A stretch of DNA of 64,000 nt from Salinibacterium sp. NG253 (lineage in GTDB: Bacteria; Actinomycetota; Actinomycetes; Actinomycetales; Microbacteriaceae), in assembly GCF_015864945.1 (NCBI RefSeq), contig NZ_JADYWF010000001.1, positions 868,378 through 932,377 of the forward strand. The letters are read 5' to 3'. The notes under the pieces are model-generated. The model worked only from the letters and a program-made list of their open reading frames with translations, ran no database searches and was not told where the DNA came from. A program made the translations under genes and the position numbers. The first letter of the stretch is position 1; each line of letters opens with the position of its first letter. This document shows positions 37,073-45,389 of the stretch, in pieces.

Positions 37073-38854
37073 TTACGTGAGTTCAGCATCCATTCGGCGA
37101 CGCACGACGATGGCAGCGCCACCGAGCACGATCATGCTCAGCGGCAATAGCCACCAAGCACCCGCACTACCGCTACTGCCGGTGTAGGCAAGAGTGGGCA
37201 GTTGAGCGGTCACGACTTCCGGAGAGACGCAATCGTCGCTGCTCGGCACCTCGAATGCGAAAGCAGGCGGGTCACTCCAGTCAAATTCGAGACCGTTGGG
37301 CTCCACCACTTGCGCAGTCACCACCAGCGAACCGGATGCTGCTACCGGGTACGTTCCGGCCGCGATGCCGGCAGTACCATTCACCGTGAAGGTCACCAGG
37401 GCGGGGTCATAGCCTGCAGCCACACCGAGCGTGTAGCTCCCTGCCGCATCGCAGCTCGCTTGCGAGAACGTCACCGCCGGCATCACGAGACCCAAGGTCA
37501 CGAGATCACACTCGGGACTGGATGGATCGAGCTGTGGATCGAGCACTCCGCTAAAGGTCATCGTGGTTGAAGCACCGGCTGCCAGGATTGCGGGGCCAGC
37601 GGCGGGGAACTCGGCGCCTTCGGTTGCAGTTGCCGTGACGCTATAGTCAGCCGGACCCTCGGGGTCGATAATCTCACCCCAAGTAGCGTTCACTACGGGG
37701 CCCAGAATCAGTCGCTGTGGTGCATCGCACGTTGCTTCTTCGAAGCTCACCGCAGCGGTTGCCACCATCGCACCACCCACTTCGGGGCAGCTATAACGCT
37801 CTTCTGCCGTCAACTCACGAGTCTCTTCAACTCTGCTCTCGTTGACCTTGATCGTGCCATAGAAGAATGAGCGCACGGTCGTGATCGTCGCGTAGCCGTC
37901 AGCGCTCACGCTGGGGCATATGACCTCGGTCGAACGTTCGACCACCATTGATGCACACAACGAACTGTCGTCACTGGCCACAATGAACGAAGGAGCCTCT
38001 GGGTCGAAGTCGCCAGTATCGTTCACGTCGGGCCCGAGATCACTCTCCTCAACGAGCACGGGTTGCGGGCCTTCCTGCAACACCCAACCACTGGGATGGC
38101 TATCGCTCGCCACGAACTGGCAGACGTAGACCTCAACGGGCGGAGGGTCGCAGGCACGTAATTCCTCAGCGGTGAGGGGCCGAGTGCTCTGTGTCTGGGT
38201 GAAATCCACCTGAGTGCTGCCGTAGAAGAGTTTTGTCGAAGTAGTGACATTCACGATTCCGCCGTACTGGTAGGTAGGGCACGTGACCTCTTCGTCGACG
38301 ATTACTTCCGTGTGAGAGCAGAGGCTCGCATCGTTGCTAGCAACAACGAATGAGGGTTGGCGATCATTGAAACTACCCATGTCATTGACGTCATCGCCGA
38401 GCGCATTGATGCTCACATGAATGGGCTGTTTGCCTGATTTGAGTTGGTAGCCCGACGGCGAGTTATCGCTCGACACGAACTTGCACACCCAGACCTTCAC
38501 GTTTTTCTGCGGGCGGGATTGCTGCTCGGGCTGCGTTGAGCGAGCAGCTGCTGCCACTGGCTCTGCAGCGGGAGGGATATCGACGGCTGCCGCCGATGGT
38601 TCGGGCGCTGGAGATTCTGGTGAAGCGTCACCAACGGGCTCAGCCGGGGGTGCAGGCACTGACGGTGGCTCGGGAGAGGCAGCAGGCGCCGGAGCTTCGG
38701 GCGCCTCCACCGGGGTATCGGTGATGGGTTCGGTCACCGTCGGGTCGTGGGCGGGTACTGCATCGTCAGCAAATGCGGGTGCGGATACGCCGAGAAGTGC
38801 ACCGGTCATGAGCGTGATGCTGGCAACTGTCGCCAGCAGTTTCTTAATGAACAT
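37073..38854 (-). CDS. LAYTG-anchored surface protein with tandem modules
   Basis: 593 residues. A signal peptide (about 1-29, ending A-F-A-D) is followed by a Pro/Ala/Glu-rich spacer (about 35-115), then two related modules at about 119-236 and 240-357, each opening V-x-V-x-V-C-x-F-V and containing P-S-F-x-V-A-S-x-D-x-S-L-C and a closing L-T-A-E-E. Beyond is a beta-rich region. The end has L-A-Y-T-G (555-559), a hydrophobic helix and an R-R-R tail, a cell-wall sorting signal of the type used by class E sortases. No sortase gene lies in the window. I do not know its ligand. Confidence 0.85.
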   Translation of the reverse strand: MFIKKLLATVASITLMTGALLGVSAPAFADDAVPAHDPTVTEPITDTPVEAPEAPAPAASPEPPSVPAPPAEPVGDASPESPAPEPSAAAVDIPPAAEPVAAAARSTQPEQQSRPQKNVKVWVCKFVSSDNSPSGYQLKSGKQPIHVSINALGDDVNDMGSFNDRQPSFVVASNDASLCSHTEVIVDEEVTCPTYQYGGIVNVTTSTKLFYGSTQVDFTQTQSTRPLTAEELRACDPPPVEVYVCQFVASDSHPSGWVLQEGPQPVLVEESDLGPDVNDTGDFDPEAPSFIVASDDSSLCASMVVERSTEVICPSVSADGYATITTVRSFFYGTIKVNESRVEETRELTAEERYSCPEVGGAMVATAAVSFEEATCDAPQRLILGPVVNATWGEIIDPEGPADYSVTATATEGAEFPAAGPAILAAGASTTMTFSGVLDPQLDPSSPECDLVTLGLVMPAVTFSQASCDAAGSYTLGVAAGYDPALVTFTVNGTAGIAAGTYPVAASGSLVVTAQVVEPNGLEFDWSDPPAFAFEVPSSDDCVSPEVVTAQLPTLAYTGSSGSAGAWWLLPLSMIVLGGAAIVVRRRMDAELT

Positions 38855-39191
38855 GTGTGGCAGCTTTCTGCAGGGGGAATGCGTTTCGACGCATCCGCAC
38901 GCAACTGCAGAATCGTGGCCGCCATTGGCTCACGACAGGGAGTGCGAGCGCATTCACGGGGGTGAACTGCGCCGCTGGGGAGTGATTCGGGTACCACCTT
39001 CTTCGTCACCATCGGGGGTGACCGGAGCGGGCCGGTCTGGTGTGCCCAATAAAGTAGCACGACCCCCATTCGGTGGACAGTAGACATGTTTGTTGGCCAA
39101 AATTGTGCGAGACCACTCCCTCGTGAGAGCTAGTGCCTTCACAGCCGCGCGAAGCCCACTCGCTAGGCTGAGGTGACCGAGCGGAGCCTCT
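38855..39191. other. 337-base non-coding gap
   Basis: This region holds the upstream sequence of the LAYTG protein (minus) and of the decayed dehydrogenase (plus). I see no convincing promoter hexamer pair, repeat, RNA gene or ORF with a ribosome site. GGAGCC lies before the dehydrogenase ATG. Confidence 0.4.
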
Positions 39192-39850
39192 ATGACCACC
39201 TCACGCACGATTGCGATCACCGGCGCCAACTCCGGAATCGGGCTCCGCGCCACAGCCCAACTCGCTGCGGCAGGGCACACCGTGCTTGCGCTCTGTCGCG
39301 ATCAGGAACGTTCCAGTGCTGCGATCTCGGCGGCCACCGACAACGCCACGAATGTACGAGTCATTCAGACAGACCTCTCCAGTCCCGAATTGTGTTCATC
39401 GCGAGCAAAGGTCTCATCACGATGCCGTGGCTCCAGATTCGCTGTGACCAGCTCAATTCGGCAACCGGCTACAGCCCTACAAAGGCCTATTACCACTCCA
39501 AACTCGCGCAGGTGATGACGGCCGTAAGCCTCGCCGAACGCGTGCCGTCAAATGTCGGTGTCAGCTGCATCCGCGTTCCTGCGGTGAAGTTAGATAGCGC
39601 ACGGTTTGCTGCGCAACCAGCGCTGATGCGCGCGCTTTACGCTCCCAAGAATGCCGCCGCTGCCACCCCCGAATCACTCGCCGCTACCTACGTGCGGGCA
39701 GCCACGAGTGCTGAAGCGCGGGATGCCGTCTATATCGACGAAAACGACCGCGCCGTTGCCGCCCCGCGAGCGGCCCGCGACAGCGCCGCACGTGACCGCC
39801 TATGGGCTCTGAGCGAGCACGCCGCCGGCGATGTCGAGTGGGCCTGGTAG
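39192..39850 (+). pseudogene. Decayed short-chain dehydrogenase/reductase
   Basis: Two frames carry halves of one SDR. From 39192 the first frame has the cofactor motif T-G-A-N-S-G-I-G-L and continues to T-D-L-S-S-P at about 39384. From about 39386 a second frame (shifted) resumes with R-I-V-F-I-A-S-K-G, then the active-site Y-Y-H-S-K-L-A-Q and a full C-terminus ending at 39850. The stretch with the N-N-A-G motif, about 70-80 residues in the family, is missing. So a deletion of roughly 200-240 bases with a frameshift has destroyed the gene (inference). The reading of both halves is direct. Confidence 0.82.
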
Positions 39851-39913
39851 GCAGCACCCGTGTGACGGATACCCGCGCGTACACCGCGTGTGTGGCGAAC
39901 GGCGACTTAAACG

Positions 39914-39946
39914 AAAAACCCCATGATCGTAAGGATCACGGGGCTT
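39914..39946 (-). terminator. Terminator downstream of tRNA-Lys
   Basis: On the minus strand CCCCGTGATC and GATCATGGGG form a ten-base stem with one G-T pair and a five-base loop, followed by TTTTT. Confidence 0.8.
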
Positions 39947-39955
39947 CTCTTGCTG

Positions 39956-40028
<73 letters not shown>

Positions 40029-40099
40029 GTGGCTTGGTTTTCCCTCTCAGGGCAACCGAGGAACAACGTTACCATGAGTTAAAGCGACTAAGGAGCACA

Positions 40100-40579
40100 A
40101 TGACCACTGAATCTTCTCGACTTGCCGCCGGCACCCCCGCACCGAGCTTCACACTGCCCGATCAGGACGGAAATTCGGTGTCGTTGAGCGACTTTTCTGG
40201 CAAGAAAGTGATTCTTTATTTTTATCCAGCAGCCATGACTCCCGGATGCACAAAGCAGGCTTGTGACTTCCGCGATCAACTCGGCTCGCTGCAGTCAGAG
40301 GGCTATGTCGTGCTGGGCGTTTCTCGCGATACTCCCGAGAAGCTCACGAAGTTTCGCGAGCAGGAAGCGCTCACTTTCCCCCTCCTCAGCGACCCCGACC
40401 ACGCGGTGCACGAAGCGTATGGAGCCTGGGGCGAAAAGAACCTGTACGGCAAGCAGGTTGTTGGCGTCATCCGATCCACTTTTGTGATCGATGAGCAGGG
40501 AGTCATCACGCTCCCCCTCTACGCCGTGAAGGCGACCGGGCACGTAGCGTCGTTGCGCAAAAAGCTCGGACTCGACTAA
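40100..40579 (+). CDS. bcp: Thioredoxin-dependent peroxiredoxin, BCP type
   Basis: 159 residues. Reduces hydrogen and organic peroxides with thiols. The peroxidatic cysteine is C50 in M-T-P-G-C-T, and C55, five residues later, is the resolving cysteine typical of atypical two-Cys BCP/PrxQ. AAGGAG precedes the ATG at 40100; the open frame upstream runs into tRNA-Lys. The stop overlaps the convergent membrane-protein gene by four bases. Confidence 0.94.
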   Translation: MTTESSRLAAGTPAPSFTLPDQDGNSVSLSDFSGKKVILYFYPAAMTPGCTKQACDFRDQLGSLQSEGYVVLGVSRDTPEKLTKFREQEALTFPLLSDPDHAVHEAYGAWGEKNLYGKQVVGVIRSTFVIDEQGVITLPLYAVKATGHVASLRKKLGLD

Positions 40580-40995
40580 CCCTCCTGGCGGGTGGTTGCC
40601 GCAAGAACCGGCTTCGTGAAGAGCAGCACTAAGACCACGATTGCCGGAGTGAGCAGCAACCATCCAACGTCTTGCCGAGCAAATACCCCTTGGAAACTGC
40701 CGATCGCCACTGAGATCTGCAGCACCTGCCAGACGACGGCGGCGCCGCGAATCCAAGGTTGTTGACGCAGGGCATTGATACCAATTACGGCTACCCACAC
40801 TGCCGCGATCGCGGTCAGAACAGTGAGAGCGATTGCACTCGGATACGACTGCGGAGTTTCAGCCCCCAGTTCGAAGACCAAATACCCCAGAGCAGCAAAG
40901 AGCAGGGCACTTTCGAGGAAGATCACTATCGCCAGCGCAATCAAATACGGATGATGACGCGACGTTTTCTCTTCTCGGACAAGTTCGTCTACCAT
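40576..40995 (-). CDS. Membrane protein, four helices, unknown function
   Basis: 139 residues with four hydrophobic segments (about 17-40, 46-70, 82-97 and 105-128). I do not recognise the family. Other in-frame starts at 41025 and 41100 exist; the ATG at 40995 has GGGGAG four bases upstream, and its first residues M-V-D-E-L-V-R-E-E-K fit a short cytoplasmic tail. It lies between bcp and whiB1 on the opposite strand, as a single unit. Confidence 0.7.
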   Translation of the reverse strand: MVDELVREEKTSRHHPYLIALAIVIFLESALLFAALGYLVFELGAETPQSYPSAIALTVLTAIAAVWVAVIGINALRQQPWIRGAAVVWQVLQISVAIGSFQGVFARQDVGWLLLTPAIVVLVLLFTKPVLAATTRQEG

Positions 40996-41115
40996 TCGCT
41001 CCCCGTTAAATCGCTGAAAGACCATTGCTTTGCCTTTGACGATATGCGATTCTAGTTGAGGTTGATTTCTGGCTCCCAGTGTTGCGAGCGAGACCCACAT
41101 AATTTCTCAAGCTCG

Positions 41116-41140
41116 ACGCCGATCAGGGCGTAATTTTTTT
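41116..41140 (+). terminator. Intrinsic-terminator-like hairpin upstream of whiB1
   Basis: ACGCC and GGCGT with a six-base loop, followed by TAATTTTTTTG, which includes seven T. It lies 40 bases before the whiB1 ATG and downstream of a CATAAT hexamer (41098-41103). Confidence 0.6.
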
Positions 41141-41179
41141 GTGCGCTCGAGCATCGCAACACACTGTAAGGAGCAACAA

Positions 41180-41428
41180 ATGGACTGGCGCGATAACGCT
41201 GCATGCCTCACCGCTGACCCGGAGCTATTCTTCCCGGTCGGAAACACCGGTCCGGCCGTTGACCAGATTGAAAAAGCAAAAGCCGTCTGCGGTCGCTGCT
41301 CGGTAACTGAAATGTGCCTCCAGTACGCACTTGAGACCAACCAAGACTCAGGCGTCTGGGGCGGACTCAGCGAAGACGAGCGTCGCGCTCTCAAGCGTCG
41401 CGCCGCACGCGCACGCCGCGCTTCCTAA
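41180..41428 (+). CDS. whiB1: WhiB1-type iron-sulfur transcription factor
   Basis: 82 residues. The four cluster cysteines are at 9, 37, 40 and 46, followed by G-V-W-G-G and a basic tail R-R-A-L-K-R-R. The start M-D-W-R, the D-P-E-L-F-F-P-V-G-N segment and S-E-D-E-R-R-A-L-K-R-R match M. tuberculosis WhiB1, a nitric-oxide-responsive [4Fe-4S] protein that binds the major sigma factor. AAGGAG lies before the ATG. Neighbouring PdtaS-type kinase on the opposite strand repeats the M. tuberculosis order. Confidence 0.93.
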   Translation: MDWRDNAACLTADPELFFPVGNTGPAVDQIEKAKAVCGRCSVTEMCLQYALETNQDSGVWGGLSEDERRALKRRAARARRAS

Positions 41429-41562
41429 GCACCTCTCGCCTGGGGCCGTGAGGCCTACCGACACGACTAACTCTGCAGGTCAAATTCTGCGCTATTTGTC
41501 GCGCCCCGGTGAGACAGCCACCACTCTCGAGTGAGCACCGCCCAAATCGACGTCTCTCTGCC

Positions 41563-43062
41563 CTACTTGACGCGAGTCAGCCAGGTTAGCGGGATGTCGA
41601 TGGTCACTTCGGTGCCGCTGCCGACGATCGTGTGCCAGTCGATGGTTCCGCTGAGCTCTCCCTGAATGAGAGTGCGCACGATCTGGGTGCCAAGGCCTTC
41701 ACCGACGCGTCCTTCGGCTAGTCCTACGCCGTTGTCGCGCACCTGCACCGTGAGTTTGTCTGCCGTGCGTCGCGCATCGATCTCGACGGTTCCGTCGGCC
41801 CGTCCGGCAAGTCCGTGCTCAACAGCGTTGGTGACGAGCTCGGTGAGCGCCAGCGCTAGTGGCGTTGCGTACTCGCTCGGCAGGGCGCCGAAGCTGCCCA
41901 CGGATGTCGGGTGCACCGTCGTGTTGTGGCTCGATGCCACTTCGGCGATGAGCTTCAAGACGCGGTGGAACACCACGTCGAAGTCAACGTTTTGGTTGAG
42001 CCCCTCCGACAAGGTGTCGTGCACAACAGCGATCGCAGCGACGCGACGCATGGCTTGGCCGAGCGCTTCTCGCGCGACTTCGCTGTGGGTTCGGCGTGCC
42101 TGAATCCTCAGCAGCGATGCGACTGTCTGCAGGTTGTTCTTCACCCGGTGGTGAATTTCACGGATCGTCGCATCTTTGGTGATGAGTTCACGTTCTTGGT
42201 GGCGAACCTCTGTCACGTCGCGGCACAGCACGATGGCGCCAACGCGTTCTCCGCGGTCGCGAATCGGAATGGTGCGCAACGACACAGTCACACCGCGCGC
42301 TTCGATGTCGGTGCGCCACGGAGCACGACCGGTCACGACCAGGGGAAGCGACTCATCCACTTCTGGCTGGCCGGCGATCAGGGTGGTGGTGACTTCAGCG
42401 AGTGATTCCGCTTCAAGTTCTCCCGAGAAACCGATGCGGTTGAATGCAGACAGCGCGTTGGGACTTGCGAAGGTCACAAGACCATCAACATCCAGACGGA
42501 TCAGACCATCGGATGCTCGTGGTGCGCCTCGACGCGGTGCCGCTGGTGCTCCCATGTCGGGAAAGTCACCGGCCGCGATCATGGCGAAAAGGTCATTCGC
42601 GCAGCCGTTGAAGGTGAGTTCTTGGCGTGATGGGGTGCGGGCATCGCCCAGATTCGTGTGCCGGGTAATGACGGCAATCGGCGTTGCTGTTGTCTCGTTG
42701 CCCGTGGCCGTGAGCCGACGCATCACGGGAACAGCGCGCACGCGTGTCGGAGTTTCTTCGTACCACGCGGGGGCAGCTGTATCGACGATGCGAGCAGTCT
42801 CGAAGGCCTCGGTGACCTGTGCGTGCCACTCCGGTTTGATCTTCTGTCCAACGAAGTCACGGTAGAACAATGTCGCCGAGCTGCTGGGGCGAGCGTGAGC
42901 GACGGCGACGAACTGGCCATCATCGCTGGGAACCCACAGCACGATATCCGCGAACGCTAGATCGGCGAGAAGCTGCCAGTCGCCGACAAGCATGTGCAGC
43001 CATTCGATATCCGCTTCGCTCGAATGGCCCTGCTCTTGGACTAGATCACTGAGAGTCGACAC
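41563..43062 (-). CDS. pdtaS: PdtaS-type sensor histidine kinase
   Basis: 499 residues, no membrane segment, so cytosolic. An N-terminal GAF-like domain (about 1-165) is followed by a PAS domain (about 185-290), a HisKA_2 helix pair with I-R-E-I-H-H-R-V-K-N-N-L-Q (phospho-His at 304 or 305), and a C-terminal HATPase domain with a typical N-box near residue 405 and D-N-G-V-G-L near 450. It matches PdtaS, which in mycobacteria phosphorylates the RNA-binding antiterminator PdtaR. No pdtaR gene is in the window. Its partner therefore lies elsewhere. Confidence 0.9.
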   Translation of the reverse strand: MSTLSDLVQEQGHSSEADIEWLHMLVGDWQLLADLAFADIVLWVPSDDGQFVAVAHARPSSSATLFYRDFVGQKIKPEWHAQVTEAFETARIVDTAAPAWYEETPTRVRAVPVMRRLTATGNETTATPIAVITRHTNLGDARTPSRQELTFNGCANDLFAMIAAGDFPDMGAPAAPRRGAPRASDGLIRLDVDGLVTFASPNALSAFNRIGFSGELEAESLAEVTTTLIAGQPEVDESLPLVVTGRAPWRTDIEARGVTVSLRTIPIRDRGERVGAIVLCRDVTEVRHQERELITKDATIREIHHRVKNNLQTVASLLRIQARRTHSEVAREALGQAMRRVAAIAVVHDTLSEGLNQNVDFDVVFHRVLKLIAEVASSHNTTVHPTSVGSFGALPSEYATPLALALTELVTNAVEHGLAGRADGTVEIDARRTADKLTVQVRDNGVGLAEGRVGEGLGTQIVRTLIQGELSGTIDWHTIVGSGTEVTIDIPLTWLTRVK

Positions 43063-43071
43063 CTCTACAGG

Positions 43072-44304
43072 TTACCCGCGTGCCAGCATCCTCCTGAACA
43101 TTGACCGCTGAGCAGCTGGCTCAATCTCGTCGGGCACGAGTCTCGACGTCACGAGATCGCGGATCGCAGCGCGCGCTGGCGATCGCGGTGCAGCATCCAC
43201 AAGGGTCTTGCCGCTGAGCACGGCGCCATCGAATCCTGAGAGGTCGTGAGGCACCAGAATCGGATGCTCAATACCGCCGAATCGCGAAAGTGTTTGGGTG
43301 ATTTGGCCGTGCGGGTTCATGCCGCTGGCACTCACTCGGATCTTGTTCATGACAACGCTCACGCTGCGGGTCGTTACTGTCTCGAGCAGATCGACATGGG
43401 CGCGCAAGAACCGCGACAATCCAACCGGATCTGCAGAGCCAACCGCAATGACATGATCCGCGGCTCGCACCGCCGTGACCGCGGCCGCATTGCGACGTGG
43501 GGCGAAAAGGTCACTCGTGATCTCTTCGTCGTTCTCCAAACTCGAACTCGTGTCGAGCACGGTGTAGTCGACCCACTGACGACACTGAGCGATAGTTGTA
43601 CCTACGCGCTCCGAGGAGAGCTCGGGCCAGCGACTAGGGCGCCCGATGCCCGTGAGCACCCAAAAGCCGCCCAGAGGCGACTCATAGCGCTGCCCGATGC
43701 GCCCCAGCTCTTCGGTAGTGAGCGTTTCGGTGCCAGCCAAGCGGCACGCCGCCGCAAATCCGGGAGCCTCATCGAGCATGCCGAGCGCCGGTGCCACCGA
43801 AGCCCCGTGAGTGTCCACATCGGCGAGCGCCACACTGTAGCCGAGCGCAGCAAGTTCGGCGGCAACGGAAATGGCAATGGATGTTCGGCCAGGGGCACCG
43901 CCCGGACCCCACACCGCGATGACTTGCCCGAGCGCACTGCGCTCAGGAGCCGAAGTTTCTGAGCTCCACTGGGATCGCGAAAGAAGAGCATCGAGGCCCG
44001 CCCACCCCTCGGCCGCATCCACGATGTCGTACAGCCCTAAGTCGCTCGCGTAGCGCTGTTCACGCTCGCTACTGGCGATCGCGACGAGCCGCACGCCTGC
44101 CTGATCGCAGGAAGCAATGAGTCGATCCGTGAGGTAGCGGGCTTCCGCGGCGACAAGCGCGATATCGGCCTGAGCTCCGGCCACTCGCGATGCGAGCTCC
44201 GGGGCGCTCACCGCCCGCAACACAATCTCGTGGCCGTGATGGCCAGCATCAAAAGCGAATTGATCTTCAAGATTCACAGGCATCGCCAGAGCAAACGCTG
44301 TCAT
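43072..44304 (-). CDS. CpaE/MinD-like ATPase with altered Walker A
   Basis: 410 residues. Residues 1-110 resemble a receiver-like or CpaE N-terminal domain, then a MinD/ParA fold begins at about 125. The deviant Walker A (K-G-G-x-G-K-T/S in MinD) reads G-P-G-G-A-P-G-R-T-S at 133-142, so both lysines are absent. D-V-D-T-H-G-A-S near 160 and L-D-T-S-S-S near 264 fit the switch motifs. Actinobacterial relatives are called septum-site or pilus-localisation ATPases. The ATG at 44304 is one base after the SAF gene stop. Function uncertain. Confidence 0.78.
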   Translation of the reverse strand: MTAFALAMPVNLEDQFAFDAGHHGHEIVLRAVSAPELASRVAGAQADIALVAAEARYLTDRLIASCDQAGVRLVAIASSEREQRYASDLGLYDIVDAAEGWAGLDALLSRSQWSSETSAPERSALGQVIAVWGPGGAPGRTSIAISVAAELAALGYSVALADVDTHGASVAPALGMLDEAPGFAAACRLAGTETLTTEELGRIGQRYESPLGGFWVLTGIGRPSRWPELSSERVGTTIAQCRQWVDYTVLDTSSSLENDEEITSDLFAPRRNAAAVTAVRAADHVIAVGSADPVGLSRFLRAHVDLLETVTTRSVSVVMNKIRVSASGMNPHGQITQTLSRFGGIEHPILVPHDLSGFDGAVLSGKTLVDAAPRSPARAAIRDLVTSRLVPDEIEPAAQRSMFRRMLARG

Positions 44305-44305
44305 C

Positions 44306-44953
44306 TCAGCCCTCCGCAGGAAGATTCGCCGGGATGACCGACAGCACATCGTCGTTAGCCATCGCCTCGAGCACACGAGCAATACGCGAGCGCGGCACCA
44401 GCAACTCAATCGCACTCCCCTGCGCTGAGGACACGAGCGAATCATCCTCGACCAAACGAACCACGACTGCCCCCGAGATGATCACTCCAGGCGCTCCATA
44501 GCCGCCGTCCTCTGCCTCAGCGCTTGCCCAGACATCCACCGAGGCTCCCGTAGTCACGGACGCAGCCAACCCGCCCTGAGGAGACACCACGACAGAGGTC
44601 AACGAGAGCCCATCATGGCTTCCCAGAGAGGATGTCGGAACCAATTCCCCTGCCTCGATGGGCCTGGTCGCAATAAACCCTTCCGCCGGCAACTCACCCC
44701 GAGCGATGTACTGGTCCGTCGCTTCGTTGAGCTTGACGCTGCGAATCACCAGATCGGAACTCATGACTCGGTCGCCCGGCGTCAGCGACGACGCTGCGGC
44801 ATACACCTCGGTGGAATCGTCTGACGCCGCAACAATCGCAACGACGCCCACCACCGACGCCACAACGAGCACAACGCCGATAGCTAATCGCGGGTCGAGA
44901 GCGAACGCTCGCGCACGCGCTTGGGATTGAGTTCTGCCGGAGCGGCGGCTCAT
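44306..44953 (-). CDS. SAF-domain membrane protein (CpaB/RcpC-like)
   Basis: 215 residues: a basic N-terminal tail, one membrane helix (about 24-43), and an extracellular SAF domain (about 50-115) with a C-terminal segment. SAF domains are found in CpaB/RcpC, the pilus-assembly proteins of Flp/Tad systems, and in antifreeze-like proteins. It is translationally coupled to the CpaE-like ATPase, one base apart, so the two act together (inference). No tadA, tadB or flp genes are in the window. The ATG at 44953 is chosen because the frame further upstream has no ribosome site. Confidence 0.75.
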   Translation of the reverse strand: MSRRSGRTQSQARARAFALDPRLAIGVVLVVASVVGVVAIVAASDDSTEVYAAASSLTPGDRVMSSDLVIRSVKLNEATDQYIARGELPAEGFIATRPIEAGELVPTSSLGSHDGLSLTSVVVSPQGGLAASVTTGASVDVWASAEAEDGGYGAPGVIISGAVVVRLVEDDSLVSSAQGSAIELLVPRSRIARVLEAMANDDVLSVIPANLPAEG

Positions 44954-45024
44954 AGCGCGCACTCCCCACGTCGGGTCTTGATCATGGCACCATGGTTCGT
45001 TACGGCCCTGTAGTGGCGCGATAG

Positions 45025-45048
45025 TTATCCACATCAACCCTATTCACA
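45025..45048. promoter_or_regulatory. DnaA-box-like pair before the HTH gene
   Basis: A perfect TTATCCACA at 45025-45033 is followed by CTATTCACA at 45040-45048, one base from the consensus TTATNCACA. They lie between the SAF and HTH starts. Confidence 0.45.
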
Positions 45049-45072
45049 GCTTTATGCCCGCATAATCGATGC

Positions 45073-45354
45073 ATGAACGCGATCAACCCAGCAGAGGGCC
45101 TCGGGAGATTTCTCACGCTGGCTGACACTGCCGAAGTGCTCAGCGTGTCTCCGCATGAAGTTCTTGAACTCGTGCGTTCCGGCGAACTGCCCGCAATCAA
45201 AGTGGGCAGCAAAGGTCAATGGCGCATCGAGAACTCGGTTCTCGAGTCATACATCGAAGCCCTCTATGAAGAGACTCGTCGCATGAGTCTCTGGAACCAG
45301 TCCGACATCGCCACGGTCACCGAGGTCAACTTCGGTGAGCAGCGCGCGCGCTAA
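45073..45354 (+). CDS. Excisionase-type helix-turn-helix protein
   Basis: 93 residues. The N-terminal half is a MerR/Xis-like HTH_17 domain (L-T-L-A-D-T-A-E-V-L-S-V-S-P-H-E-V-L-E, then I-K-V-G-S-K-G-Q-W-R-I), as in many actinobacterial DNA-binding proteins. The C-terminal part has no known domain. No integrase is nearby, so it is probably a chromosomal regulator rather than a mobile-element excisionase. CATAAT lies six bases before the ATG, suggesting a leaderless start, and DnaA-box-like sequences lie just upstream. Confidence 0.82.
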   Translation: MNAINPAEGLGRFLTLADTAEVLSVSPHEVLELVRSGELPAIKVGSKGQWRIENSVLESYIEALYEETRRMSLWNQSDIATVTEVNFGEQRAR

Positions 45355-45389
45355 TAATCTCGGCGCCACTCGCCGAGTGAGAGCACACG

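Noticed and set aside
45073-45354. Excisionase label as evidence of a mobile element
   Set aside because: No integrase, attachment repeat or other mobile gene nearby. The HTH type is common in chromosomal regulators.
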